From the NCBI GenBank assembly GCA_002104905.1, contig MCFE01000321.1, positions 1-64,000 on the forward strand: a DNA stretch of 64,000 nucleotides. The letters run 5' to 3'. The position numbers and the translations under genes were made by a program. This stretch comes from Basidiobolus meristosporus CBS 931.73. Lineage: Eukaryota; Basidiobolomycota; Basidiobolomycetes; Basidiobolales; Basidiobolaceae. The notes below the pieces were generated by a model that had not been told where the DNA came from, did not search any database, and saw only the letters and a program-made list of their open reading frames with translations. This document shows positions 10,938 to 24,359 of this stretch, one piece after another (the stretch's first letter is position 1; each line of letters opens with the position of its first letter).

Positions 10938-13540
10938 GTGACTGATCAATGGTCAAGTATAACTTCTGTGGCAAAATGCATCTCTACAGAGCTGCAAGCT
11001 TACCATGCTGCTGAGGCAGATGAGAATGTTGCAAAAGCAGTACCTTCAGTTGAAGACCAACAGGTGGCTGTCATAAGATCACCACCACACAAGTTAGTAA
11101 GTTTGTTGTCATCTCTTACTAATGCATCTATGCGGCAACTAGGTGCAGTGGCTGAGAGGACAGATGCAATGGCCCACAGAAATTAGGAAATAGTCCAGAA
11201 ATAGGATGAGCAGATAATACCTGTAGAGCAATCAATATCTCAGGTAGAGAAAGCAGTATCTTTACTTCAAAGAAGGAACTCAAGTAGCACCATGTCACTG
11301 ACAAGAATTGAGCAATTTCCCAATTTAATAGCAAAGGAACACTGTACAGTCTTTGGTGCACAGCAACATTCCCCAAAGATAAAGCCCACAGAAAAATCTA
11401 TAAGAGCATAGGAGGGAGAAACTGTGATGTTTGTAGCAGAGCCTAAAAATCAACAACATTGAAGGTCCATTAGGCAATGGAGTGCAATGAAGAAGAGTGA
11501 GTTAATATTTAAGAGGCTGTTAGAAGTCTAGCATACCAACATTTCAAGGCTGGAATACCATGGGGCCATCAGGAGCTCAAGGCCAGGCAGAGTTTGCTTC
11601 ACTTGTTCCATGAACATTACCCCAAGCTCCAACAAGCAAGCCAAATTTGGATCAGCTTTGGTATGCTGAGATATCTCAAGAGCCCTTTACAAGTAGGGCT
11701 AGAAGCTCCATACAAGCATCAACAAGACATAAGGTAGCTAGAAGTGTGCCAATAAGGGACAAGTAGGCAGACATAGAGGCATCAGCACAACAATTATCAA
11801 GGAAAAAGCTTAGTTCTATACCAAGAAGCACTCAGTCAAAGTAGCAGTGAACAACCTAACTGTGATGAAAACAAGCAGCTGCATCAGGATCCTATAACAG
11901 CATAAACTGAGAGCTTAAGCCAAGCGGGAGACAAGCATCATATAGCCTGTAGAGTGCCAGCAAGAAACTATCAAGCCAAAACAGATGCATTAGAGCAGCA
12001 TTTATTACTATTAGCAGTGAAAGGACTTGCAATGATGAATGAAAAGGTAAAGGGAAAAAAGTCTACCCAAGTGAGAGTCAGGGAAGCATAAGAATAAAGC
12101 TATAGTGCTTGCAAATTTATGCCTTAAGCCCACAACAGGCTGAATTTCATCATAACTTAGTATAATTAGCACTAAGACAAAATTTGTATTCTCAAGAGTT
12201 GGAAGTCTGTTAGAAGTCTAGCACACCAACATTTTAAGGCTGGAATACCATGGGGTCATTCAGGAACTCAATGCCAAGCAGAACTTGCTCAACTTGTTCA
12301 ATGAGCATTACCCCAAGCTCAAACAAGCAAACAAATCTTGGCCAGCTTTGGTAGGCTGAGAAAGTGTCAGAGGAATAGCTACAACTATCAGAGGCAGAAG
12401 AACCATATCACCATGGCTAAAAACCAGCAGCTTCCTCAATGGCTTATTATAAGCAGGGCTGAATGCTCCAAATAAGCAGCAAGGAAACATCAGGTAGCCA
12501 GATGAGTGCCAGTAAGAGACATGCAGGCAGAAAAAGATGCATTAGCACAGCATTCATTAAGGAGAAAACATTGTTTAATACAAGAAGCATGAAGTAACAG
12601 TGTAGTGAAGAACTTGGCAGTGATAAATACCTCTGGCTTTCTGAGGAGCCTGTCACAATACAGGCCGATAATTCCAAGCAAGCAGCTAACAAACATCAGG
12701 TTGCTGGGAGAGTTCTGGCAAGGGAAAAGTAGGCAAAAATAGATGAGCCAGAACAGCATTCATTGAGGATAAATCAGAGTACCATTCAAGCAGCACTCTG
12801 CAGATACAGTAGCAAAGAACTTAGCAGCCATAAAGATAAAGGTGAGGAGAAAAAGGTCCACCTAAGCCCAAGACAGGAAGGCATTAGAAAAAGATGAGGT
12901 TCTCACCAACTAATCCTGTCAGCCAGGAACAGGCTAAATCCCATTGTAGCTAAGATGAATTATGAACAAAAAGACAGCTGTTTTCTTAAGAGTTGGAAGT
13001 GCAGCCAGTTGAGTTACACTCCAGTGAGGTAGATGAGCTTGCAGAGATAACCAACCAGTCAACCACTGCCTCCATGTTCTCCATTGATGTCAGAGTGGAG
13101 ACACCACTGCCCAACAAAGCAACAACATCAACAACTCAATAGGTTATTGCACTACCTTCCATTGAAATTTGGAACATTAACAGGCTCATTGAGAGGTTGC
13201 AGCACTTCTTCTTGAGGCGTGCTCAAGAAAATGGACTTGAATATTGCAAGGATTTATTGCAAAGATTGGCAGATGAGGTGCTAGACCTTGCAGTGCTGGC
13301 TGAAGACCAGGACATGTGGGAACCAGCAAATTTACAGTGGCATAAAGCCATAGGGCTTGCATTAAAGTCATGGAAAAAAAGAATTACTGCAGTATTACTA
13401 ATCAAGCGGTGGATTTCAATGGAGTTACTTGCCAAGTGTGTGGTTGGGCTTAACGTTGGTGTAGTGTACATGAATTTGTATAGGTCAATACAATTAGCAA
13501 TTGAGGTGCACCTGAAGTTTCAGCAAAAATAAATCAATTT
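10938..13540 (+). pseudogene. Second ORF of the CACTA-like element, family unknown, copy A
   Basis: Open fragments at 10938-11186 and 13197-13532 plus frame-shifted segments between them align with 1-1420 and 28387-29640. Shared words are ADENVAKAVP, KPTEK, HQELKAKQ and EDQDMWEP. The order is a charged N-terminus, a central block with conserved Trp residues, a low-complexity Ser/Gln-rich linker and a helical C-terminal block of about 110 residues. I do not recognise it; by position it could be a TnpA-like DNA-binding partner of the transposase. Confidence 0.5.
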
Positions 13541-13850
13541 GTAAGCATGAAAAGTAAGAAGTGTGAAAAACAGATACACAAGTTTAGGAGGTGATAGAGT
13601 GTCTGGGATCAAAAAGTGAGAAAATTGGCAATGAACCACTTAAAAGCCACTGTTGTATTGTTGTGATGAAGAATTTAGACCAAGTTTTTTGTGAAAACTG
13701 GGGTGCTATTATTTTTTGACAGTGTTTGCATGGTGTCCTGATGTGGTCAGTACCTCTTAGTGATGGCACTTAAGTTTGCAATGGCTTTTTGATGGGTTCA
13801 TCACAATAGTTTTTCATAGAGTATTCATTGAAGCTATTAGAAGTAGTATG

Positions 13851-14100
13851 ACATTTATGGATGGCAAGACAAGATATACATAGATGTAGCTCCTAAAATG
13901 AAAGGACATTTAACACAAAATCTTCAGCAACATGGAAAATACACACTGGGTATAACTTAACATGTAAAAAGATGACAACAGCATAGAGAACTGTCTTACA
14001 CAGTTTGCCAAATCATGCTCAATAGTGGGCATGCTCAACCAATGGTTTTCCACCAACTTCAAAGCAAACTGAACAAAGGCAATAGTCCCCATTGTGAGCA
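13851..14100. other. Boundary stretch between CACTA-like copy A and a gypsy remnant
   Basis: No clear domain. The first part may be the 5' internal region of the gypsy remnant that follows. Confidence 0.3.
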
Positions 14101-16640
14101 AGACAGGTTAAGCCCATTGGAGTCGGAGTGGATGAAGTGATAAATTGATCATATATTGGAGCAAGGATACATCAGGCCAAGCAAATCACCTAGGAGAGCA
14201 CCAGTGCTCTGTGTGAAAAAGAAGGATGGACAACTTCAAATATGCTTATACTACAGAGTCCTTATCTCTGACACCATGAAGAGTAAGTAACCCCTACCAA
14301 GAATTGATGAACTTTTGGACCAACTTAATGGAGCCATCATTTTAAGCAATATTGACCTCTGATCAGGATAAAATCAGATAAGGTTGAAGTCAGAAGATAT
14401 CCCAAGAAGAGTATTTGGGACAAGATATTGATATATTAAGCACTCAGTAATGTGCTTTGGCCTCACCAATTCCCCTGCAAAACTCATGGCCTTGATGCAA
14501 ATCATCTTTCAGGAGTACTTAGATAAGTTTGTGGTTATCCACCTAGACAACAGATTGATATAAAGCAAGACAGAAGAGGACCACTTGTGGCACATTGAAA
14601 AGGTCTTCAAGAACCTAAGAGAGAAGAAGCTATATGGTAAGCTAGCAAAGTGTGAGCTCTTCAAAGAGCATATCAAGTAGCTGAGATAAATAGTGATTAG
14701 CATAGGAGAGGCATTAGACCCCTATAAGGTGGAAGTTATGAGGAATTTGAAGCAGTGTCATTGCATCTCAGAGCTCAGATCATTACTTGCAATGGTTTCC
14801 TATTATTTGAGGTTTGTCCAGTACTTTGCAAGTATTGCAGCCCCTTTGACTGATATCCACAAGAATGTCAACAGCTTGCAGTGGGGCATAGTCTGTGAGA
14901 CTGCCTTTTGGATGCTCAAGATTGAGCTTGTTATGCTGCCAAGCTTAAGAATACTTGACTTCAGAAAGGTGCTTACTCTGTGACAGATGCTTCAGACTAT
15001 GCAATGGGTAGAGTACTGAGCCACAAACATGATGGAAAGGAGTACTCAGCTGCTTCTTATTCCAAGAAGCTGAACTCAGTCAGACAAAGCTATCCAGTGC
15101 ATAAAGGGCAATGTTTGCTGCAATGCATTGCTTGAAGACATGGAGATGCCACATTGAAGGAATCAAGTGCAATGTGAAGATTGAACATGCCTCTCTCAAA
15201 TGTATAAATACTCAGAAGGCTTTATTCAGAAAAATGACAAGGAGTAGTGGGTAAATTCAGCTACTCAACCTGGAGATATTCTACTACCCTGAGAAAAATA
15301 CATGGTTGCTGACACCTTATCATGACTAGAGCAAGTTGCACTATTCAACCTGGTGCATGAATTAGATTGGCCCAGATTATTAGCAAAGTACTTGGAGGAC
15401 CATGTCATTCCAAATGAGGTGGAAGATAGTATCAAGATGATCACTTGGGATGAAGCCAGCAAACCTGTAATAAAGGATATGTCTATGCCTAATTATTGAT
15501 GGAAGCACTATTGCCTACTGCCCCTATGTTGCTTGCCTGCACTCAACACACAAGCCACACAATGGATGTGAACATTGTAGAATTGAAGGATCCTATAGCC
15601 TTGTAAAAGATAGATTATGGTGATCCCTAATGAAACAAGATATTGAGAAGCTAGCAAAAATATGCCCAAGGTGCCAAATCAGCCAAGGCCAAATACAGTG
15701 AATTGCGGACCTCTTGTACTTAGAGCCTGTAAGACCATTTGAGAGATGGGAAATAGACTTTATTAGAAGACTGCCCATTTCTAGGGAATGCAATTGGGGG
15801 ATTCTAGTAGCAATTGCCCATGAACCAAATGGCCAATAGCTAGAGATCTACCAGTAAGCAGTGAACAAGAAGTTGCAAGTTTCATCTTCCATGCAATCCT
15901 GTAGAAGTGTGGATACTGTGTGAGCATTTTATTTGATAGAGGAGCAAACTTTATGCACAGACATTGGAAGCCTACCTGGAAATGTAGTAGAATAAGCATT
16001 TGAAACTTTGGGGTATCATCCTAAAACTAATACAGTCGCTGAGTGGCTCAATGCACTATTTGAAAAAATGCTAACCAAGTATGGAGGTGCTGTAAGTAGA
16101 TTGGATAAGTATATTGACCAAATACTGCTTGCCTGCAGTATTATGGTGCACAATATTACCCAACAAATGTCACTTTACTTAGTGTACAAATCTGAACCCA
16201 GGAATCTAGGATATTTACACAGCCAAACTCACTGACAATGTAGAGGATAAACTCAGTCAGCCTAGTGGACCCCAATAATTGGAACAAAAAAGTTGGGAGG
16301 CACAGGCAAAAATCTCTAAAAGTGCCAAAATATGAAGCATAGATTTAACAAGACTGTATCACCAGAGGCTTTGACAATTGGCAACCTGGTATTGCTAAGA
16401 AGCAGCACTTGGAAGAGGCTTGAGCCACAATGCACAGTGCCATTTAAGATCAGCCAAGAATTTCCAATTGCAGCTTACCAGCTAGTAGAAAAACAAGGGA
16501 ATATCCAAGAAGATTAAGCTCATAGAGGCAGACTCCAGCCTTCAAGACTTACTGACAATGCTGTTTCATCAAGGTACTAGTATCACAAGAAAAGAGATTA
16601 AGGAGAACCCTGTCAGCTTTAATAGGTAAGAATGTGATCA
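14101..16640 (+). pseudogene. Decayed Ty3/gypsy pol (RT-RH-INT), a family different from 20277-27893
   Basis: Plus-strand fragments read in order: RT (about 14190-14930; PRIDELLDQLNGA, and HLDN where YLDD is expected), RNase H (about 14985-15240), HHCC/integrase (about 15480-16220; PERP-like region and 'AEWLNALFEKML' at 16040) and a C-terminal region to about 16640. There are many stops and several frameshifts. No LTR pair was found around it; the ends are approximate. Order RT-RH-INT identifies Ty3/gypsy. Confidence 0.7.
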
Positions 16641-17019
16641 TCTGCCATTGGAATGTTTAAGTTAGGTCAGCTTGTACTTCAATCAATTAGTTGTATGTTT
16701 AGCCTATCAGTAAAACAGTATTATATATCAGATCAGTAATATCAGTCAGCAAATAAATGAGCACATCCTTATCAGACAGACATAGATATAATAAGTAAGA
16801 TCTAATTTGGTGATATTGGTGCAATTAAGTGAGTCATCAGCTACAGCCTACATTAGGAAATACAATTAGTCAGCAATTGATCAGGCATAATGTATACAAG
16901 AAGCTGCTGGAACTTCAATAAAGATCAGTTCAAGTATTAGTAAGTACAGTACTGGCTAAACCCCCTATTCCTCTACAACTCTTAAATCAAGACTCATAAA
17001 ATTGACAAGAATTTATGGA
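16641..17019. other. Non-coding AT-rich stretch, possibly a gypsy 3' end
   Basis: It follows the gypsy pol remnant and contains repeated CAGTCAGC/CAGTATTA-like words, so it may be LTR remains, but no second copy is present to prove it. Confidence 0.25.
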
Positions 17020-19505
17020 ATGTTGTGTCTAACCCAACCATGCTCAATTAACTGATAACCCAGGTATTGTAGCTGCTTTACTTCTTAATGCCAAAGGTGT
17101 AGGTGTTACAATGTGCACATCTATTCTTAACATTTTCTGGCTCTTCATGGCAGTACACTATGTGCTAGCCCATTGCATATTCTTGTTGAGATTAGGATAT
17201 GGTAGTACCTGTACCTTGACTTGTGTGCCTATCTTCCCACAAATTGGCTCCATAGGAAACTCTCAAGAGGGGAAGCAAAACCCAATACTCTCTGCACACC
17301 AAGCATGTAGGAGCAGAGAATGTACACAGTAGCAGCATATATATACTTGTTTGGCTTTATACTTGTAGTATAGTAGCACAAATCCTGTTGCAAAATCCAT
17401 GCATAAAAGCTCTAGATGTGTCAAGTTAGCATTGGTAATCCGCTTCTGGAAAAATTTTTTATAATGTCAATATATGACTCTCAGTGTTTGAAATGTACAC
17501 TTGGTAGAGATGGCCTCAAAAGGCCACTTGTATAAATATATATCCGGTTCATCCAGTCTGTGCATTTGTATGTTCCATATGCATATGAATATTGATTGGA
17601 GCCTGTGAGAAGTTCTTAGAGTAGCAGATATACTGTAATAACTTGCCAATTCTTTCAAATTTCTCTGGTATTTTGAAGGGCTCTATTAAGTTGAAATGTC
17701 CTATATACAACTTGGTCACTAGTATAGGGATGTTGTTGAAAAGCAAAAGCGTTGCTCCAAGTGAAAAGGTTTTGCTTCAACAGATACACTATAAGTTAGG
17801 TATCTATTGCCTCCAATCAACTCTACATTCTGGCCAATGGCTGAGAGCATGCCAACTCTGCTGCAATTGCATGCTGACTTCTGTACATTCTCTCTGTGGG
17901 AAGATGACATTCTTGGTGTTGGTGTTCAGACATAATAATATGTGGGAGTTATGACGTAAATCCCCTATATCTCATACATTTGATAGCAATACTGTCCATT
18001 ATGCCCAGAAAAGCCTACTATCTTGCTGATGGCTGGGGTATCTCCAATGCAGATAATGAAATGTGCTTTGACATGATGGCCATTTACTATTTCCCTCTGG
18101 AAAGCATAAAAAGCTTATTCAGCAACACATACATGTAGCTATCCAGGTTGACAGCAATTTGGGTCCAGATACCAGTGAGACTTCCCTCAGATTTCTGCTC
18201 TGATTCTGTAAGATAGGCAGCAGATTCAGGGTGACAAGAATCAGTGGCCAGCAAGATTTGCTGGTAGAGTACTTGTTTAATGAGAATCCATCAAGTGCCA
18301 AAGCAAAGGCATAGTCAAACATACCATTAGAGTAGCCCTTACTTCATGGCTGTTTGTAATGCTTGCCATCAAATATATTGGACATGTTTGCACTTGATTG
18401 ATACTGAGTGTGGTGCTTTATAGCTTCATGATATTTGGTGTTCTGTATGAGCTTCTTTAATCAAAGTATTGCTGGAATATATCCAAAGCATGATTTATAT
18501 TTTCCTCCTATGGTAGTGGATTCCTGACAAGCTGAACACCTTGCAATGGTGGCATTTGCAGATCTGAGTGTCATGCAACTAATATCACATGCTGGTACCA
18601 GGACAATCTCTGGGCCAAGTTTTGCCAGCTGTATGATAGTTGTCCATCAGCACCATGTGCATGGATAGTTGCATCCTAAAATGACTTTGGCAAGAAGCAG
18701 TAGTGAGTCCTCAGAGACCCTATTACTGATATTTGTGGTAACATGCCACTTACCTAGCCACAACATCATATTATTCATATGCAGATGAGTTGCTAGGTTC
18801 ACTTGACTCCATGAAGTATCCTTGGCATTCTTTTCCATAGGTGTTGTTGTATTGAACATTGGGATTTTGGTGGACTCATGTAGTGTACTATTGTTAGAGG
18901 AGATAGGCTCACAATCCATCAGTAAGCCTTTTACTTTACAGTTATCACTCCATGGCCATATTCAAAAGGCTGAGGTGAGCCACAAGGCATTACATATTCA
19001 CCTAACTCAGTTTACACAGGGTGACAGATACAGCCTGGTACCTGTTGCAATTTAAGAAGTGATTTGGATATAAGGAACTTATCAAGAAATAGTGATAATA
19101 GTTGAACTGTTGTTGATTAATAAAGACGCTCAGTATTTATATCTTTGTAGAGGTAATACAGCTGTAACACTAAGTTAGGAGGGTTTCTCAATATTCAGGA
19201 GCATTCTGAAACAGTTTCAGGGTTAGTACATAATAGCTAGTAGAAGTGCTAATTTGATCCTGACTATAGGGGAATATTCATAAGATCATGGATCTGAAGA
19301 AAGTGGCAAAGTTAGAGCTGTAAATTAGGCCCACAGTGACCAAGACTAGTTCAGAATTGTTAAGTAAATTTTTAGCTGCAGAATGATACCAAACAGTCCA
19401 ATATTTCAACAGTACCATTAGCAAAGTATCAAGCAGTCAGCAAGATAAGGTTGGTACAGTGGTAACTGATGCATAGTCAAGTAAGACTTGTGTGTCAAAA
19501 CACTG
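17020..19505 (-). mobile_element. CACTA-like element, copy B, transposase half
   Basis: It aligns with copy A (4120-4347 and 9039-10990): the minus-strand transposase blocks recur (IPILVTKLYIGHFNL at about 17710, ALALDGFSLNKYSTSKSCWP at about 18300, KNAKDTSWSQV at about 18830). It is interrupted by the solo LTR at 19043-19411 and stops near 19505 just inside the second ORF, whose continuation appears at 28375. Confidence 0.55.
19043..19411 (-). repeat. Solo LTR of the intact copia family
   Basis: 369 bp with the same TGTTG...CAACA ends as the LTRs at 4348 and 8665, flanked by exact target duplications GTACC (19038-19042 and 19412-19416). No internal copia sequence adjoins, so it arose by LTR-LTR recombination. 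It is visibly more diverged than the intact element's LTRs. It lies inside CACTA-like copy B. Confidence 0.92.
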
Positions 19506-20276
19506 GCTGTTATCCCTGTAATACTTCCTATGTTGTCTGTGCACTTCATTGCTAAAGGGCTTGTTACAACAGCCACATGGTCCTTTTTTCTACTCTAAAG
19601 CATTAGACTTGTTCCATTGAATAGTGCCACATTGAGCCATATGTGGCAAATGCTGCCATGGTGTGCCAGAGAGGCCAAGTGAACCTATACTTGGCCACAG
19701 AGTGTGAAACATAGCTCTGCATCTTCATGCAAAGCATCCCTTGTGTTTCATCTATGACTCAGGAGAAATTTCATTTTTTGACAATTTTTTTGTGGATCAA
19801 TGTTGTGCAGGATGTGTAAGAGCACAGAAGAGCTGAAGACATACATAAGGTACTCAATACCCATGGCACTTAGAATCTAGCTCCTGTGGCTTGTAACATG
19901 TTAGAAAAATGCATGGCACTATCTTGGTTCACTGGTACTATCTAGCACTGTAAGTGCTTTGTATAGAACTTACTTTGGGCTAATAATCAAATACAGTGCC
20001 AGATAGTACCAGTTGACCAAGATAGTTCCATGCATTTTTGTGACATGTTACAAGCCACAGGAGCTAGATTCAGAGTGCCATGGGTATTGAGTACCAAATC
20101 AATATCTTCAATGCTTTTGTGCTTGTACACATCCTGCACAACATTGGCCTAAAAAAAAAGGTCAAAAATGGATTTTCTCCAACACAATGGGTGAAACACA
20201 GGGGCAGCTTTGCATGAAGATGCAGAGCTATGTCTCACACTCTGTGGCTAAATTTAGGTTCACTTGGCCTCCCTGG

Positions 20277-20654
20277 TGTGAGTACCAAATGCAGTACCCA
20301 CTCTTTGCCCAAGAGTTCTTCCCAGAGTCCTACCCAAAGTCCCCCAGTATCCTCCCAATGATTCCCCCATATGCCCTCCCTCCTATCCCTGACCTTATCT
20401 AGTTAGAACACTTACCATAACAGGAAGGTGATCACTCCCCTATTTTATAACACATTGTCTATTATCCAAGCCCCCCCCAAGTGATATATATATCTACCCA
20501 ATTGAACCAAGTGAGAGGACAAGAGGATTTGGATGGAATAAACACAAGTCTTTATTACCTTGCTACCTTCTATTGGAAGCTATTCTGAACCAAGTGGTAC
20601 TGACTTGACCTAAAAGCTCTCCCACACACCAAGTACAGTCAGTAATAACCCGCA
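20277..20654 (+). repeat. 5' LTR of the gypsy element
   Basis: 378 bp, from TGTGAGTAC to ATAACCCGCA, containing a TATATATAT run near 20490 and GGAATAAACA near 20535 that could serve as promoter and poly(A) signal. Confidence 0.9.
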
Positions 20655-20694
20655 TATTTGTTGTTGTCTCTGTGGAAATAAGCACAAGTGAGGT

Positions 20695-21475
20695 AATGAC
20701 TACTACAATTAAACTAAAAACATACAAGGGAAAGAGAGAGAAAGCACTTGAGTGGTTTGATAAGTCTGAGAGAGTTGCGGTTGATGCAGGATGGGATAAC
20801 AATAGGAAAGTAAGGGAGTTTGCAAGACATATGGAAGGGCCAGTATGGCAATGGCATTATGAGTTGGAAAATGCAGTTAAAGACAACTGGGATGCACTAG
20901 AAGAAGCCTACAAGACATGCTTTCTATATGCCAAAGGATACCACTACAAAGCCCTTCTACTGTCCTCACAGAGGAAAAGCAGTGAGAGCTATGAAGCTTA
21001 CACTGAACTGTTTCTCCTACAAGTTCAATGTCTCCCAAAAGACAAAATTGTGAAACAACAGCTCATGAGGTATCACATCATGGGCTTAGATGACAAATAA
21101 GATGTAGGGCATCCAAAGAACAATAGGGATGTAAAACATTGCAAGAGTTGGTCAAATGAGTATGAGGGGTCATCTTGCTGTCAGTGCTACCCTATAGTGA
21201 TACAAATGATTGAAGGACAGGGATCCCCTGTAAGAAAGGAAAATTTGCCTCCCCAAAAGACTGTGAGTTAGAGGAATTACGGCAAAAGGTCCAAGAACTC
21301 TTGATTAACAATGTCCAAGAAGTCACAAAAGAAGGTGATAAACTCTGGGAAGCTGTTGTAGATTTAAAGGCCCAGGTACAAGCCCTGACCCAACAGATGG
21401 AACAACCCTAAAACAGCACCTGTGTTATATATGTGGAGAAGTAGGCCACCAAGCCCACAAATGTGAAAAATGGTA
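20695..21475 (+). pseudogene. Gypsy gag with zinc knuckle
   Basis: An open stretch to 21100 encodes a Trp-rich capsid-like segment (ALEWFDKSERVAVDAGW). After frame breaks, a CCHC knuckle (CYICGEVGHQAHKC, C-x2-C-x4-H-x4-C) appears at about 21427-21468. This gives retroviral-type gag order; it is not intact. Confidence 0.75.
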
Positions 21476-21889
21476 CAGACAAGAACCCATACCAGACACA
21501 AAAGAAAAGAAGGCATCAAAAGTCAGAGTCCCTTGCCAGGAGGCCAACAGGGCTCAGTCATTTAAGCCCTCCATCTGAACAGTCAAAGTACGTAAGAAGA
21601 AGCATTAACATGATGCTTCTTGAGAGGAGGCAAAGGAACCTGTAGTAGAGTTTCTGCCAAAAGGAAAGAACGCGGAATTAGGTGAAGAGGTACAGAATGG
21701 GCCTTTGGGAAGAAGTGTTGAAACAAACAAAGAACATTAGTATGTCTTTCCACAGCCAATTCCCCATAATGAAGGTACTAGATCAAACCAAGGCAACCCT
21801 CCCTATAACCAATTTACTAGGACTGGCCCTGGCTCTAGTCAAGGAACTGATAGAGGGATTGAAGGAGATAATGACCCTTCATGTTAACC

Positions 21890-24358
21890 AGACGGTCCCA
21901 CAAAAACCAAATAAAGGTACATACGTAAAGGTACATATAGAGAATAAGGAGATTGCTGCCCTTATGAACACAGGATCCTCAACATTGATAATGTCAGAAT
22001 CATTAGCAAAATGTCTAAAGTTAGATATAGTCCCCAACAGCATTATTTGGGTATGGCTAGCAAATGACCAACTGGACACAACATTAGGAGTTGTGCCTAA
22101 CTGGCCCATCCAGCTAGGCAACTTGATTATACATCAAGATGTTATGGTTGTACCTGTTGCAGCCAATGACTGACTCATTGATGAGAGTTATCCAACATAA
22201 GATGGATATACTTTACAGTGCATCTGAACTCAGGTGGGATACCAAGAGTATCCCACTGATTCATATCATCAATGAGAGCAAGGAGCGTAGCAACAGTGTG
22301 AAAATTGAAGAGGTAAAACCGTTGCAGTCTCCAATCATCACACAAAAGGTGTTAAAAATACCACCCACCAGTAAGACTGTGCTCTCCTTAGAGACACCAA
22401 TAGCTTATTTGATGAGCAGAAGAATGATAACTGCAGCAAAGGCATTGAAGCAACTGGAAGGAATCTCAATCCCTAAAGTATGGATACTGCCAAAATTTGA
22501 AATGCAAAGTCTGAAGTGCTTAGTAGTTAACAATGGGCAACACATGGTGACATTGCCTAGAGGAGTGCCATTGTTAAACCTAGAGGAAGTCAACAGAAAC
22601 AACCAAGGACCACCTACAAACAAGGAACCAGAAGAAGAACTCCCCAAACTAGATGTGGACCCTGGTCTACTGCCTGCATTACAAGGCAAGTTTCTAGAAG
22701 GAATATGCCTGCTTACCCTAGTATTCTCTAAGAACCAAGTAATTGGTCATATACCTGGGGTATATCACCAAATCCACCTTGCCAACAAATACCCAATCAA
22801 GCAAAAAGCCTATAGGAACTCAAAAACTGACACATACTTTATGAAAGACATAATTGAAACTTTATTAAAAGACAACATCAATACAGAGAGCCAGTTGCTG
22901 TGGGCCTCCCCTGTAGTGATAGTCCCAAAGAAAGATGGGAAGCAATGCTTTTGCATTGACTATCAAAGACTGAACACTGTCACCTGGAAGGACGTGTATC
23001 CGCTACCTCAAAGAGACAACCTCTTGGACAGATTAATTGGAGCTAAACATTTTAGCTCTCTTGACTTAAACTCCGGGTATTGGCAAGTAGAAGTAGCCCC
23101 AGATGATTAGCCCAAAACCACTTTTATAACATTGTTTGGATTATACAAAGGGAACCAACTACCCTTTGGCTTGTGCAATGCTCCCACTACATTCCAAAGG
23201 ATGATTGACAAGGTGCTAGGAAAACAATGATGGGAATGTGCTCTTGTGTATCTGGACAGCATCACAATATATTCCCCCAATGTAGAAGAACATATACATA
23301 ATGTGCAATGTATCCTGAAAGCCCTCCTCAAAAACCAACTCAAACTACATCCCAAGAAGTGCCATTTCCTGTATACAAAATTGCTGTTCCTGGGCCACAA
23401 GATCTAGGCAGATGGAATATACCCATCTACTTCACTCCTGAAAGCTGTTCAAGATAAACCCGCACCAAAGGATATTAATGCAGTATTGGGATTCTTAGGA
23501 TTAGCCAGCTACTATCACCACTTTGTCAAAAACTTTGCAACAATAGCAGCCTCCCTATACAAATTGATGCAAAAAGGCCAGTGTTTTGTGTGGTTGGAGC
23601 CTCTAAAGAGAGCATTCAATCAACTGAAACATTCCCTGATGTCACCTCCAGTGTTACGTTTTTCCAATTGGGATGCAAGATTTCTTATTAACTGTTATGG
23701 AAGTCTCACTGGTACAGGCACTGTACTGGGACAATACCAGCAACCTGGCAAATTCCACCCAATTGGTTACATGAGCCATTTGCTAAGCAAATACAAATAT
23801 CACAACCCCATTACCAAGACAGAATGCCTGGCTGTTGTTTATTCAATTAAACAATTCCATACACATATACACGGTTGCCATTTCACAATAGTAACAGACC
23901 ACAGTGCACTGGTCTGGCTGATGAAAATTAAAGACTTTACCAGTTGACTAGTACATTGGGCCCTCCAACTATAAGAATACAACTTCAAAATAATTTATTG
24001 CACTGGTAAGAAACACCAAGATGCAGACTTCCTCAGTTGCTATCCTGTTTGCCAAATACATGTCAACAATGACTACAAGGATGTAATCTGCCTTAAAAGA
24101 AGAGGGAAGTACCCCAAACATGTTGTTACAAACAAGCAGAAGAGAGACTTTTGAAAGAAATGGTGTCAGTACAAAGTACAAGAAAACCAATTATGGTTCA
24201 TTCAAGGACAGTTCAGGGTTGAGGTACCCTTGGTAACTGCCTGCAAGGAAGTCATACAAGAAAGACATATGTCATTAGGACATGCTAACCCCCTAACAAC
24301 ATCCAAGATGTTAAGAAAGATGTTTTATTGGAAAAAAAATGATGACCAACATTGTGAA
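21890..24358 (+). pseudogene. Gypsy pol part 1: protease, RT, RNase H, integrase N-terminus
   Basis: Protease has NTGSS where DTGSS is expected (about 21965). RT spans about 22860-23400 with SSLDLNSGYWQV, LPFGLCNAPTTFQ and YLDS in place of YLDD (about 23250). RNase H spans about 23660-23940 (TDHSALVWL). An integrase zinc-region start GHANPLTT is at about 24280. Stops (for example TAG at 23107) and altered catalytic residues show it is dead. The frame is continued after the inserted element at 25603. Confidence 0.85.
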
Positions 24359-24359
24359 T

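Larger units (their letters stand above)
4120..13850 (-). mobile_element. CACTA-like DNA transposon, copy A, split by the intact copia element
   Basis: Segments 4120-4347 and 9039-13850 form one element once the copia insertion (4348-9033 plus one 5-bp TSD) is removed: the flanks align continuously with copy B (17020-19505). The left part is a minus-strand transposase remnant and the right part a plus-strand second ORF, so the two genes diverge from about 10.9 kb. Terminal repeats and target duplication were not identified, so the outer limits are approximate. Confidence 0.5.
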
